NCBI RefSeq assembly: GCF_004015185.1
Contig: NZ_CP025746.1
Location: 558,001-622,000 of the forward strand
DNA: 64,000 nt
From: Clostridium manihotivorum
GTDB lineage: Bacteria; Bacillota; Clostridia; Clostridiales; Clostridiaceae
Reading direction: 5' to 3'
Both the position numbers and the translations under genes were made by a program. This document shows positions 35,376 through 45,219 of this stretch, one piece after another (the stretch's first letter is position 1; the number at the start of each line of letters is the position of its first letter). The notes under the pieces are model-generated. The model was not told where the DNA came from. It ran no database searches and was given only the letters and a program-made list of their open reading frames with translations.

Positions 35376-37605
35376 GCTTTTAAAGATAATTGCACCATGG
35401 GTAGCTGCATTTTCTTTGGTGACTGTATTGTTTGTTGGGTATGATGTTTTTGAGCATAGGGAGTATATTGAGGAAGATGGTTTCTATAAAACCTCTGATT
35501 TTATGGTTAGAGTAAGAAATATAAGTGAGGACTTAGTTGATTATGTAGAAAAATATAAAAATGAAGACTATATAAAGAATGTCCCTGAGGCTGAGGTGAA
35601 ATTAAAGCAAGATGACTTGAAAAATCAGTTAGAAAACGAAGTAAACAATATAAATAATGAATTTTCTTATAGAATTAGTGATGCAAAAAATCAGCAGGAT
35701 AAAGAGCAAGAAAATAAGTTAAAGAAGGAAAAGGACGAACAGATTAAGCAAGTTACTGAGAAGTATGAAAAGCAGATAAATGATGTAGCTACAATAAAAA
35801 GCGAAATAATAGCTATTAAGTTGGAATCTTTAAAGATGTTAGATAGCAAACTTAATTCTTATAAAAATCTAAAATATTATATCATAGACAACAAAGATAA
35901 AACTGTAAAATCCAATATAAGCAATAATAATGCTAGTTATAACATAGATGATTTTAACAAGGTAATAAATAAAGATTTGGGTTTTTACATTAGAACTTAT
36001 TATAGAGAGTATGGTGGTTATGATTGTAATATAAAGATTTCTGATTCTAATAACAGTAAGAATATATTAGATGGATTGGCAGGTAATGTAGTTAGTAATA
36101 ACGCCACGATATATTTAAGTGTTAATAAGTATATAACTGAGGGAGACTCTTTGTATTTACAATATAAAAAATACCTTGATTTGAAGGCAACTATGTATGG
36201 AGAGATACTTACGGCTTTAATAGCAGCGGTACTACTAGCATTGAGCTCATTTGTATTGATAAGAGAAAAAAGATCTGATGAAATTAAGAATTTAAAACTT
36301 TTAGATAGGGTACCTGTTGAAATTAAGTTAACATTTATAATTACTAGCTTCTGTATAACATTTTTTATAATGACTGATGCTAGATTGTTTTATGTTCTTT
36401 CATCAAGAGATTACTCATATATTGTTTTAGCTATTATTCTGACATCTATATCATTGTTCATCTTAATAAAAGATGTTGTTAGAATGAGAACTGAAAAGAT
36501 AAGAAGTGAAATTCTTAAAAAATCAATTCTTCACAAAGTTTATTTGTTTTACAAGAGAGTTATTCGAACAATCAAAGAAATGTTATATGTAAAAAGTGTA
36601 TTTTTTAAGTTTATTTTCTTTATGATTTCTATTCTATTCATTATATTGCCAACTACAGTTATTACTATATTGCTGCTCGAACATGATGCAAACCTATGGG
36701 GGGGAATACTTTCGATTTTCATAGTATCATTTAGCTTGTTTACTATTGTTTATAGCTTTAAGAAGCTTGCTATGATAAATAAAATAATTATAGGAGCTGA
36801 GAGAATATGCAGTGGAGATTTAAACTATAACATAGAGGCAAAAGGAAAAGGAAACTTAGCTACATTAGCTAATAATATAAATAACATGAAGGCCGGACTT
36901 AAGAATTCCATAGAGAATGAGGTTAAAAGCGATAGATTAAAAACAGAACTTATAACCAATGTATCTCATGATCTAAAGACTCCATTGACTTCTATTATTA
37001 ACTATGTAGATTTACTTAAGAAAGATGATATTTCTCCTGAAGAAATGAGAGATTATATTAAAGTCTTAGATAGAAAGTCTCAAAGATTAAAAGTTTTAAT
37101 AGAAGATCTTTTCGAGGCTTCTAAGGCTGCAAGTGGGGCCCTAGAGTTAAATATAGAAAGAGTTGAGGTAAGCTCGCTTCTTAAGCAAACCTTAGCGGAA
37201 TTTGAGGAGAAGATAAAAGAAGCAGAGTTGGACTTTAGAGTTAGCTATCCAGAAGAGAAATTATATATAATGGCGGATGGCAAAAAGCTTTGGAGAGTCT
37301 TTGAAAATCTAATAACAAATATACTTAAGTACTCTTTAGGTAGAACTAGGGTTTATATTCTAATGAGTAATGAAGAAGGAAAGATAAAGATATCCATGAA
37401 GAATATCTCAGCTTATGAACTAGAAATAGACTCAGAAGAGTTAGTTGAAAGATTTAAAAGAGGAGATAAATCAAGAAATACAGAAGGCTCAGGCCTAGGA
37501 CTTGCTATAGCAAAGAGTCTAGTAGAGCTTCAAAAGGGAGTTTTTAATATAGAAATAGACGGCGATCTTTTTAAGGTAATAATGGAATTTGCTGAAGTAA
37601 AATAA
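35347..37605 (+). CDS. Multi-pass sensor histidine kinase
   Basis: 752 residues from a TTG at 35347, overlapping the regulator gene by 29 bases. One membrane helix at ~13-31, a large outside domain (~32-285) containing a charged coiled coil at ~85-150, then helices at ~286-305, 326-345, 357-375, 419-444 and 453-471. HAMP-like linker, HisKA box with H541 (NVSHDLKTPLTSI), and HATPase with N box (NLITNILKYS) and GSGLGLAIAKS. The extra helices in the middle are unusual for an OmpR-type partner. Signal unknown; the coiled-coil sensor suggests envelope status. Confidence 0.9.
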   Translation: MDIKSRSKNKLLKIIAPWVAAFSLVTVLFVGYDVFEHREYIEEDGFYKTSDFMVRVRNISEDLVDYVEKYKNEDYIKNVPEAEVKLKQDDLKNQLENEVNNINNEFSYRISDAKNQQDKEQENKLKKEKDEQIKQVTEKYEKQINDVATIKSEIIAIKLESLKMLDSKLNSYKNLKYYIIDNKDKTVKSNISNNNASYNIDDFNKVINKDLGFYIRTYYREYGGYDCNIKISDSNNSKNILDGLAGNVVSNNATIYLSVNKYITEGDSLYLQYKKYLDLKATMYGEILTALIAAVLLALSSFVLIREKRSDEIKNLKLLDRVPVEIKLTFIITSFCITFFIMTDARLFYVLSSRDYSYIVLAIILTSISLFILIKDVVRMRTEKIRSEILKKSILHKVYLFYKRVIRTIKEMLYVKSVFFKFIFFMISILFIILPTTVITILLLEHDANLWGGILSIFIVSFSLFTIVYSFKKLAMINKIIIGAERICSGDLNYNIEAKGKGNLATLANNINNMKAGLKNSIENEVKSDRLKTELITNVSHDLKTPLTSIINYVDLLKKDDISPEEMRDYIKVLDRKSQRLKVLIEDLFEASKAASGALELNIERVEVSSLLKQTLAEFEEKIKEAELDFRVSYPEEKLYIMADGKKLWRVFENLITNILKYSLGRTRVYILMSNEEGKIKISMKNISAYELEIDSEELVERFKRGDKSRNTEGSGLGLAIAKSLVELQKGVFNIEIDGDLFKVIMEFAEVK

Positions 37606-37614
37606 ATACTAAAC

Positions 37615-37664
37615 AAAAAAACATGCAGGAAAGGCATTTTACTATGTCTTTATGCATGTTTTTA
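37615..37664 (+). terminator. Terminator of the two-component operon
   Basis: AAAAACATGCA / TGCATGTTTTT arms with a long internal loop; the TTTATGCATG right arm is shared with other terminators in the window. Confidence 0.7.
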
Positions 37665-37827
37665 TTCATATAAGCTTTTAATTATTCTAAACTTAGTGAT
37701 TTTTAATTTCTATATTGCTATCCAGATTGATCTATTAATTCATGCATATGTGCTGATAACCATAAGCTTAGATTATCGGGTATGTATAAATCAATCTTAT
37801 AGTATGGCTTAAAGATATGCTTTGGTT

Positions 37828-38733
37828 CTAGACTCCTTCGTTTTTAAAGGATGGTACGAAGGCTTCGCTGTTAGTGCCAGAGTCTTGTATAAAGCCATTA
37901 GTAACTCCTATAGATAAAGCATAGTCTATAAGAGAATCATAGTGATTTGGGTTTAGTATTCTATTTATTTCTGGAAATTCATTAGCCTTATGCAAAGGCG
38001 TATATTGGTTCATTATGCTTATGTACACGTTATTGCCAAAGGTATTAAATATATCATCAATAACTTTCTTGCTGTCAAAAAGAAGTCCTGGAAGCATAAG
38101 ATGTCTTACTATTACGCCTTTTTTTATGATACCTCTTTCATCAAACTGAGGTGTTCCAACTTGTCTTAACATCTCACTGATTACTACATTTATATTTTCA
38201 GTATAGTCTTTAGCCTTTGAGTAGTTTATGGCATATTTAGCACTAAAGTATTTATAATCTGGAAGGTAAACATCTATCAGTCCATCTAAAGCTTTAATGG
38301 TATCTAAAGAATCATATCCATTTGTATTGTAAAGTATAGGTATACTTAGACCTTTACTCCTAGCAAGGTGCAAGGCTTCAATTATTTGAGGAACATAGTG
38401 GGTAGGAGTAACTAGATTTATATTATTAGCCTCTTTCTCTTGAAGCTCTAGAAATATTTGGCTCAATCTTTCAATACTTATTTCCTTACCATTGTACTCT
38501 TGACTTATCTCATGATTTTGGCAGAAAACACATCCTAGATTGCAGTGAGAAAAGAACACTGTTCCAGAACCTTCACTTCCAGATACACAGGGCTCTTCCC
38601 AAAAGTGAAGCTCTGCTCTAGCTACCTTTATTTTTTCGCTAGCCTTACAAAATCCAACTTTTCCGTCTAATCTATTTACTTTGCAGCTTCTATTACAAAG
38701 CTCACAGCTCTTTAACATATCTAAATATCTCAA
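37828..38733 (-). CDS. Radical SAM protein, PflA-like (COG1313)
   Basis: About 301 residues. The likely start is TTG at 38733, six bases after AGAGGTG; a GTG at 38742 lies inside that site and an ATG at 38718 is rather far. The radical SAM cluster is CNLGCVFC (CX3CX2C) near residue 70, preceded by a second cysteine set near the N-terminus (CELCNRSC ... GFC). This matches the COG1313 group, annotated as putative pyruvate-formate-lyase-activating enzymes, often linked to AmmeMemoRadiSam genes. No formate lyase or other substrate gene is adjacent, so the target is unknown. Confidence 0.85.
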   Translation of the reverse strand: MRYLDMLKSCELCNRSCKVNRLDGKVGFCKASEKIKVARAELHFWEEPCVSGSEGSGTVFFSHCNLGCVFCQNHEISQEYNGKEISIERLSQIFLELQEKEANNINLVTPTHYVPQIIEALHLARSKGLSIPILYNTNGYDSLDTIKALDGLIDVYLPDYKYFSAKYAINYSKAKDYTENINVVISEMLRQVGTPQFDERGIIKKGVIVRHLMLPGLLFDSKKVIDDIFNTFGNNVYISIMNQYTPLHKANEFPEINRILNPNHYDSLIDYALSIGVTNGFIQDSGTNSEAFVPSFKNEGV

Positions 38734-39017
38734 ATTCAACACCTCTATATAGAGTCCCTAAGCCAATTATTAATTTATACTTGCCTGAGAGTTCACAGAC
38801 TGCGAGATTTTCCAAGGAGCATAAATTAAAGTTTTGATATGGCAACTCTTTAATAAAAATCTAAATAAATAATATCACAAATATTGTGTTTAAGCTCTAG
38901 AAAGTTATAAGCATAAACTTGGAAAGCCTCATTAAAACTATATATTTATATAAATCTATAATTATAAAATCATATGAATATTAGTTTTTTAAAGCAATTC
39001 TAAATAAAAAAACATCT

Positions 39018-39315
39018 GATTGCAATAGTTCACTTATATATCGTCTACTGCATAAAAGTTTGGTGCCAACAATTCTTTTAAAAGTAATTTAAAAAATAGG
39101 CTACTAATTTTTAAAACTATAGATATTAATTACATTATATACATGATTTTCCTGATGGAGTATAATCAAAGTAAAGTATAAAAAGTTTTGCTATCTAAAT
39201 CTATTAATATCAACGATTTATAACGGCCATTTAGGGTAAACAGTAAAAAAGAAATCTTATTTACCTGCCAGATTCTTTTTCATATACCTTTGGAAAGGCA
39301 GATGTTCAAAAAGCT
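39018..39315 (+). repeat. Dispersed repeat, end module plus core (copy D)
   Basis: 39018-39085 resembles the end module at 14748 (AATAGTTCACTTATATAT... against AATAGCTCGCTCATATAG...). The core at 39185-39315 runs TATCTAAATCTATTAATATC ... TTTAGGGTAAACAGTAAAAAA ... CTGCCAGATTCTTTTTCATA ... GGCAGATGTTCAAAAA. The whole gap 38743-39361 has no credible gene. Confidence 0.6.
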
Positions 39316-39361
39316 CACTTCAGAGACTTTTGTACTATGAATAGATTGGAGAAAATAAAAA

Positions 39362-40159
39362 ATGAAGTTTTATGAGTTTGGGGACAAGAGCAATCCAGCA
39401 CTGTTTTTAATACATGGTACAGCCAGTCATTGGCAATTGAGCTTTGGCCATGTTATAGAAGGACTAATAGGTCAATATTATGTAGTTTGTGTAGCTATAA
39501 CTGGACATGATGATAATGATGACACTAAAATAGTTTCTATAATGAATGAAGTGGATAAATTAGAAGCATATATTAAAAAGGAGTATAACAGTAAAATATT
39601 TGGGATTTATGGTTCTTCCTTAGGAGGCTCTATTGTAGCAAAACTGCTGGAAAGGGGGAATATATCAATAGATCATGCTATTACTGGAAGTACAGACTTT
39701 GACTATATGTCAGGTTTAAAGGCAATAATTTGCGCCAAGATATTAGCAAGAGTATTTTATAAATATGCTAAGAATGGAGAAGTAAAAGGAATTCTTAAAT
39801 TATTTGTTAGATCAGAAGAAAGTAAAAAGTATCTAAAAGACCTAAGTAAAGTAATTTATAAAAATATAACCTATGAAACTTTATATAAGGAATATTATAC
39901 TGACTTAATAATGCCAATCGACGATGGCATCACAACAGAGAAAACCAAAGTTCACTGTATATTTGGAATGAAGGAGGATGTAGATAAGCTGGTCGTTAGA
40001 TATAAAAAGCATTTTCCAAAGGCTGAGATAATTGGTTTAGCTGGTCTCAATCATGAAGAATTGCTGTTTAAAGAGCCCAAAGAATGGGCTAATATGATAA
40101 AAAGTTTATTAAATAAAGTTGAATATGAGTATTATAGAGGTATTCAGAAATTTAGTTAG
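39362..40159 (+). CDS. Alpha/beta hydrolase
   Basis: 265 residues, no signal peptide. The fold is evident from LFLIHGTASHW (oxyanion-hole HG), the nucleophile elbow GIYGSSLGGSI with Ser near 84, and the C-terminal LAGLNHEELLF that supplies the catalytic histidine. Substrate unknown; closest in style to small lipase/esterase-like hydrolases of Firmicutes. GGAG stands before the ATG at a slightly long distance. It follows a repeat element and is monocistronic. Confidence 0.82.
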   Translation: MKFYEFGDKSNPALFLIHGTASHWQLSFGHVIEGLIGQYYVVCVAITGHDDNDDTKIVSIMNEVDKLEAYIKKEYNSKIFGIYGSSLGGSIVAKLLERGNISIDHAITGSTDFDYMSGLKAIICAKILARVFYKYAKNGEVKGILKLFVRSEESKKYLKDLSKVIYKNITYETLYKEYYTDLIMPIDDGITTEKTKVHCIFGMKEDVDKLVVRYKKHFPKAEIIGLAGLNHEELLFKEPKEWANMIKSLLNKVEYEYYRGIQKFS

Positions 40160-40194
40160 GCTGCCATTGTGTTTTTTGAAAGCGGTATTAAATT

Positions 40195-40221
40195 TTTTAT
40201 TATTCTATGAGAATAATAAAA
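40195..40221 (+). terminator. Terminator of the hydrolase gene
   Basis: TTTTATTATTCT / AGAATAATAAAA perfect arms around a 3-base loop; works in either direction. Confidence 0.65.
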
Positions 40222-40259
40222 GAACATATTTAAAAGTTCATAAGCACTTAGAAAAATAG

Positions 40260-40306
40260 AAGCCAGGTATAAGATGGTAAGACAATACCTTTTTATACAT
40301 GGCTTT
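40260..40306. terminator. Terminator of the shared GTATA...ATRCATG family
   Basis: AAGCCAGGTATAA and TTATACATGGCTT arms, with inner GGTA/TACC pairing, between convergent genes. Very similar hairpins stand at 42729-42785 and 53127-53175. Confidence 0.7.
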
Positions 40307-40354
40307 AATTGATGAAAAATTTTATTTTTTTAATTAACTAATTTAAAATATTAA

Positions 40355-41404
40355 TTACCGAAGTTTTTTAAAATAGAAGTATAGACATTGGCTTATAAAT
40401 ATGAGGCTTAGCACCCCAAACATTGGGTAAAGAGTAGATATTAAGTTAGTGAAGCCAATTTGAGATACTAATATAGCTAGTCCAATAACTAGGAATATTG
40501 CAGTATCATACTTGATATTAAAAGATTTATCTAAAGTTTTAGAAATTGAGTACACATCAGATACTTCAGTTGAAAACATTTCTAACCATATTATAGCTAG
40601 TAGAACTACCTGAATAACCCTTCCAAATCTGTTTGTGATGTATAAAAGTGGAATCTCATATTCATATATATATGGCTGATTTAGCATAAGCATTAGATTT
40701 ATAGCCATACATAATAGTGTTAGTCCTATTGCACCGATAGATATTCCTAGGATCATAGTTCTAGTCTTCTTCATTTCCGTACTCAACGGAACCATTACAC
40801 CTGAACAGCACAATATATTGTATCCAGAGTAAAGAATTGTTGACAACCACCAATTATTCTTTTGTGCACCTAGACTTTTAAGATGAGTTATTGTGATTAC
40901 ATCTTTATAAAAGACTAAATATAAGATTAGTATGGTTGAAATAACTAGTATCAGTGATGGAACTATAAATGAGTTAACTTCTATCAAACCAGAAGTTTCA
41001 CGAGTTAGTGCTAGTAACGCAGCTGTAGCCATAATTAAAGTGCCTAATATTTTTGGAATACCAAAGAACTGGTGTAAAAGAGCACCGCTTCCTGCCAATA
41101 TTATTGAGGCAGAAGATATAAGATAAAGTGTAGTTATAACTCCTGTTATTTTTCCTAAAAAATTAGGACTTACTACGTTTATTACTTCGCCATAGGAACC
41201 TAAATTAAATGAAATACTAATCTTAGCCATTATTGAACACATAGCTATGTAGAATAGTCCACAAAAAATTATACCGATAAAACTCTTATATCCATAAGAA
41301 GTAAAAAATTGAGTTATTTCTTTTCCTGAAGCTAATCCGGCTCCTACAATTGTGCCTATAAACACTGCAGCTATTTGAAAGACCTTTAGGGCTTCTTTTT
41401 TCAC
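40355..41404 (-). CDS. YkvI-family membrane transporter
   Basis: 349 residues, about ten membrane helices. The first helix AAVFIGTIVGAGLASGKEIT has the broken GAGLASG pattern of LeuT-fold transporters and is typical of the YkvI family, thought to be amino-acid or related solute carriers. A conserved Glu/Gln set follows the break. Substrate unknown. GGAGGGAT precedes the ATG. Monocistronic. Confidence 0.82.
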   Translation of the reverse strand: MKKEALKVFQIAAVFIGTIVGAGLASGKEITQFFTSYGYKSFIGIIFCGLFYIAMCSIMAKISISFNLGSYGEVINVVSPNFLGKITGVITTLYLISSASIILAGSGALLHQFFGIPKILGTLIMATAALLALTRETSGLIEVNSFIVPSLILVISTILILYLVFYKDVITITHLKSLGAQKNNWWLSTILYSGYNILCCSGVMVPLSTEMKKTRTMILGISIGAIGLTLLCMAINLMLMLNQPYIYEYEIPLLYITNRFGRVIQVVLLAIIWLEMFSTEVSDVYSISKTLDKSFNIKYDTAIFLVIGLAILVSQIGFTNLISTLYPMFGVLSLIFISQCLYFYFKKLR

Positions 41405-41575
41405 GTTATCCCTCCATATGTATTGTTCATAATAAGTATATAGGGATTGTCCAACATTTATTCTTAAAACTTTGAATAATATTTTGCTGTTAAGTAACTT
41501 TTAAAACTTATAATAGTTTTTATTTAAATGGAAAAGCTATTTTTATGAGCATCTGAATGTAAGGAGTGAAAGGGC

Positions 41576-42673
41576 ATGAAAAAAAGAAGAGTAATTATAG
41601 CATGGTTCTTAATTATGGTTACTATACTTGTTGGGTGCAAAAAAAGTGGAGAAAGTAGCGGAAGCAGTACAGAAAGCCTAGTAAATGAAAAACAAGCTAT
41701 AAGAGTTGCCGAAAATTATATGACATACCTTTCTAGGAATGATTTTGAGAATGCTAGAAAGCTATGCAGTTCTAAGCTTGCCAATAAGACTCAAGACCTT
41801 CATGATACGGATTTATCTATAGTTGACTTTTCTGTAAGTGAGATAAACCAATCTGGGAAAAGTGCAATTATAAGAGCAAAGGTAAATAGGTTGAAAAAGG
41901 GAGTGCCAAGAGCAGATATAGATGACTTCTCTATTAAGATTTCTAAAAAAGAAGGAGAGGTATATGAGATTGATGAAGTAAAGGCTGAAACTTTAGTTGA
42001 AGCTTTTGTTGATCAAGATAAGATAAAGCTAAAAGCCAAAGATGAGCCAAAAGCTAAGCTTGTAATATCTGTAAAAGATTTACCAAAGGATATGTATCCC
42101 AAAACCAATGAAGCAAACATATTAAAGAAGGAGATACCTGCTAAAGAGTTTACTGCTATTAACTTCACAGCATCAGGGCAGCGTATGGGAGTATCTACCA
42201 AGGATGGCAATGCATCTTTTGTTGCTATATTAGAAGTGGAAGATGCAGTACCTACTGCTGGCTCACAAGGCGGTGGAGGAGGTGGTGGTGGCGGTGAAGG
42301 CCAAGACCAAAGCAAGCAAGAGGATCCGGATAAGAAGCCTTTAGCTAAAAAGGTAAAAGCTATTGATATATATGACAATGGAATAGTTCAGATGATTATG
42401 TTTTCCCAAGATGAAAACTATATGGCGGTGCAATATTTAGAAAATGGTTCAATAAATAGGGTGAAAGCTTATAATGTTGCAAGCGGAAGTATGCTCGAAG
42501 CTAATTTTGATAAGATATTTCCATCTGACAAATATGAGTTAACTTTTTCTAAGTTTACAAAAACTGAGATGTTCTTTGAAGTAAAGGGCGTAAGCGGAAG
42601 AAATGATGTTAGGCAGGATGTTATAGGAATGTATAAGCTTGATTTCAAAGAGCTTAAGGTTGATAAAGTTTAG
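41576..42673 (+). CDS. Lipoprotein of unknown function
   Basis: 365 residues with a signal peptide and lipobox (TILVGC, Cys21), so anchored outside the membrane. Residues ~40-130 form an NTF2-like/DUF4878-style domain (AIRVAENYMTYLSRNDFENA...). A glycine run (~nine Gly) and a charged segment (EGQDQSKQEDPDKKP) act as linker near 235-262; the rest is beta-rich. It does not match a named family I can identify. AGGAGTG precedes the ATG, and its terminator belongs to the shared family. Confidence 0.8.
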   Translation: MKKRRVIIAWFLIMVTILVGCKKSGESSGSSTESLVNEKQAIRVAENYMTYLSRNDFENARKLCSSKLANKTQDLHDTDLSIVDFSVSEINQSGKSAIIRAKVNRLKKGVPRADIDDFSIKISKKEGEVYEIDEVKAETLVEAFVDQDKIKLKAKDEPKAKLVISVKDLPKDMYPKTNEANILKKEIPAKEFTAINFTASGQRMGVSTKDGNASFVAILEVEDAVPTAGSQGGGGGGGGGEGQDQSKQEDPDKKPLAKKVKAIDIYDNGIVQMIMFSQDENYMAVQYLENGSINRVKAYNVASGSMLEANFDKIFPSDKYELTFSKFTKTEMFFEVKGVSGRNDVRQDVIGMYKLDFKELKVDKV

Positions 42674-42728
42674 AGATATGTAAATACAGTTTTCTGCTAA
42701 AAAGACAGTTATTAATTGTTACAAACTG

Positions 42729-42785
42729 AAAGTCATGTATAGAGGAATATATTTTATACTTTTATGCATGACTAATTTTTTACTT
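42729..42785 (+). terminator. Terminator of the lipoprotein gene (shared family)
   Basis: AAAGTCATGTATA and ATGCATGACT arms then T6. It shares its sequence with hairpins at 40260 and 53127. Confidence 0.75.
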
Positions 42786-42811
42786 TTAAGAAAAAGATAA
42801 AAATTTTTGTA

Positions 42812-42960
42812 GTTAGATTTAGTAATTTTAAGGGATTAGGGCAGCTATTTAGGTTAAATAGTAAAGAATAAAATTATGTCTCCTTATATAATTTATTCAC
42901 ATACGTTCAGAAAAGACAAATGAGTAAAAAGTATAAATTTTATTACCAAGGGGTGCGTTA
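42812..42960 (+). repeat. Dispersed repeat core with tail, copy E
   Basis: TTAGATTTAGTAATTTTAAG ... TATTTAGGTTAAATAGTAAA ... TTATTCACATACGTTCAGAAA, then ATGAGTAAAAAGTATAAATT. Aligns with copies A-D; the tail GTATAAATTTTATTACCAAG resembles 51345. No ORF. Confidence 0.65.
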
Positions 42961-43074
42961 GTATACTTGTAGAGTAGTCAAGCAAAACAGCTGCAATATA
43001 TAACATTGCTTTTAGTAACAATTAAAGAGTAAAATGATGATATAATATTTTATTCTTTATGAAAGGTTGATTAT

Positions 43075-44016
43075 ATGGAACAAAAGAAAATGTGGGGAAG
43101 TAAGCCATATCACACTTTAAACTATTTTTTAAGAGAAAAGTTTGGCGAAAAGGTATTTAAGATATCACTAGATGCTGGTTTCACCTGCCCTAATAGAGAT
43201 GGGACAATAAGCAAAGGGGGTTGCCTTTTCTGTAGTGAAAGAGGCTCTGGAGACTTTGCTGGAGATAGATGCTTTTCAATATCCTCTCAGTTTGGGGATA
43301 TAAAAAATATGATGCTTAAGAAATGGAAGAATGGTAAGTACATTGCTTATTTTCAAGCTTATACAAACACTTATGCGCCGGTAGAAGTGCTTAGAGAAAA
43401 GTATGAAGAGGCTTTAGCGCAGGAGGACGTAGTTGCTATAGCTATAGCAACAAGACCAGACTGCTTAGATGAAGATGTACTAGATTTGTTAGAAGAGATT
43501 AATAAAAAGGTATATCTTTGGATAGAACTTGGCCTTCAAACGGTAAATGACGAAACTGCTAAAATAATAAATAGAGGGTACAAGTTAGAAGTTTTTGAGG
43601 AAGCTTTAAAAAAACTAAAAGAAAGATCCATAGACGTAGTGGCTCACTGCATTTTTGGATTACCTGGAGAGACAGAGCAAGACATGATAAATACGGTAGA
43701 TTACATTGCTCATAGTGGAGTAAAAGGTGTTAAGTTCCATCTACTTCATTTGCTAAAGGATACTCCTCTTGTAAAATTATACGAACAAGGCAAGCTTAAT
43801 TTTTTAACTCAGGAACAATACATAAATCTTATATGCAAAGCCCTAACTATGCTGCCGGAAGATGTAGTTGTTCATAGGCTTACAGGTGATGCACCAAGGG
43901 ATTCCTTAATAGGTCCTATGTGGAGTTTAAAGAAGTGGGAAATATTAAACGAAATAGACAATAATATGAAGAAGTGTAATTTTTACCAGGGTTTGTACTT
44001 TGCTACAAATAGCTAA
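43075..44016 (+). CDS. TIGR01212-family radical SAM protein (YtqA-like)
   Basis: 313 residues. The N-terminus KPYHTLNYFLREKFG and a CX11CX2C cluster (CPNRDGTISKGGCLFC) with SAM-binding FQAYTNTYAPVEVL identify the TIGR01212 group related to Elp3-type radical SAM enzymes. The C-terminal part (VVHRLTGDAPRDSLIGPMWS) is also characteristic. The reaction is not firmly established for this family. GAAAGG precedes the ATG. Single gene. Confidence 0.92.
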   Translation: MEQKKMWGSKPYHTLNYFLREKFGEKVFKISLDAGFTCPNRDGTISKGGCLFCSERGSGDFAGDRCFSISSQFGDIKNMMLKKWKNGKYIAYFQAYTNTYAPVEVLREKYEEALAQEDVVAIAIATRPDCLDEDVLDLLEEINKKVYLWIELGLQTVNDETAKIINRGYKLEVFEEALKKLKERSIDVVAHCIFGLPGETEQDMINTVDYIAHSGVKGVKFHLLHLLKDTPLVKLYEQGKLNFLTQEQYINLICKALTMLPEDVVVHRLTGDAPRDSLIGPMWSLKKWEILNEIDNNMKKCNFYQGLYFATNS

Positions 44017-44098
44017 AAATAATTTTGTGATTTCCTCGTATGGAATAACTGCTATTAAACGGTTACAATAATAGTATAAAGTAGAAGGAGGAGTACAA

Positions 44099-45208
44099 AT
44101 GGCAAATTTATCATTAAAACATATATATAAAGTGTACCAAGGAGATGTAACTGCAGTAAAGGACTTTAACCTAGAGATAGAGGATAAAGAATTTATAGTA
44201 TTCGTAGGACCATCTGGTTGTGGTAAATCAACTACACTAAGAATGATAGCAGGACTTGAAGAAATATCTGACGGAGAACTTTGGATCGGAGATAAAGTAG
44301 TAAACGACGTTGCACCTAAGGATAGAGATATAGCAATGGTTTTCCAAAGTTATGCTTTATATCCACATATGACAGTATTTGACAACATGGCCTTCGGACT
44401 AAAATTAAGAAAAATGCCTAAAGATGAAATAGATAAGAAAGTAAGAGAAGCGGCTAAGAGCCTTGACATAGAACATCTATTAGATAGAAAACCAAAAGCA
44501 CTTTCAGGTGGACAAAGACAAAGAGTTGCGCTAGGTAGAGCTATAGTAAGAGAACCTAAGGTATTCTTAATGGACGAACCTCTTTCAAACCTAGATGCTA
44601 AACTAAGAGTTCAAATGAGAACTGAAATCTCTAAGTTACACAAGAGACTTCAAACTACATTCATATATGTAACACATGACCAAACAGAAGCTATGACTAT
44701 GGGTACTAGAATCGTTGTTATGAGAGATGGATTAGTTCAACAAGTTGCAAGTCCTCAAGAAGTATACGATCACCCAGCTAACATATTCGTTGCAGGATTT
44801 ATAGGATCTCCTCAAATGAACTTTTTAAATGCAAAAGTTGCTGAAGAACAAGGTAAGGTATATCTTGTACTTGGTGGAGAAAAGATTCTTTTAAATGATG
44901 ACCAAGCTGCTACATTAAAAAAGAACAATTATGTAGGAAAAGATGTTATAATGGGTATAAGACCAGAACATATTGAAGATGATGCTGAGTTCATAACTAA
45001 GAATCCAAATTCTGTAATAGAAGCTAAGGTAGAAGTTACAGAATTAATGGGAGCTGAAAGCTACATTTATGTAACTAAGGGTTCAGATAGCATGACAGTA
45101 AGAGTAAATGGAAGCACTAAACTTCAATCAGGAGATAGAGCTAAGTTCGCACTAGAAGTTGATAAAATACACGTATTTGATAAGGAAACAGAAATCACAG
45201 TTCTATAG
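44099..45208 (+). CDS. Carbohydrate ABC transporter ATPase, MsmX/UgpC type
   Basis: 369 residues. Walker A GPSGCGKST (~38-46), Q-loop MVFQSYALYPHMTV, signature LSGGQRQR, Walker B VFLMDEP, H-loop VTHDQ, and a C-terminal OB/TOBE domain (GIRPEHIEDD), the set found in MsmX, MsmK and UgpC. Such ATPases often energise several different sugar importers, and here no permease or binding protein is adjacent, consistent with a shared ATPase. GGAGGAG precedes the ATG. First gene of an operon with a PucR-type regulator 11 bases on. Confidence 0.92.
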   Translation: MANLSLKHIYKVYQGDVTAVKDFNLEIEDKEFIVFVGPSGCGKSTTLRMIAGLEEISDGELWIGDKVVNDVAPKDRDIAMVFQSYALYPHMTVFDNMAFGLKLRKMPKDEIDKKVREAAKSLDIEHLLDRKPKALSGGQRQRVALGRAIVREPKVFLMDEPLSNLDAKLRVQMRTEISKLHKRLQTTFIYVTHDQTEAMTMGTRIVVMRDGLVQQVASPQEVYDHPANIFVAGFIGSPQMNFLNAKVAEEQGKVYLVLGGEKILLNDDQAATLKKNNYVGKDVIMGIRPEHIEDDAEFITKNPNSVIEAKVEVTELMGAESYIYVTKGSDSMTVRVNGSTKLQSGDRAKFALEVDKIHVFDKETEITVL

Positions 45209-45219
45209 GAGGCGTTATT

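Noticed and set aside
37828..38742. True pyruvate formate-lyase activating enzyme (pflA)
   Set aside because: Extra N-terminal cysteines and no formate lyase nearby; it fits the broader COG1313 group instead.
42013..42378. Minus-strand open frame with a proline run in the lipoprotein gene
   Set aside because: Complement of the glycine run; no ribosome site.
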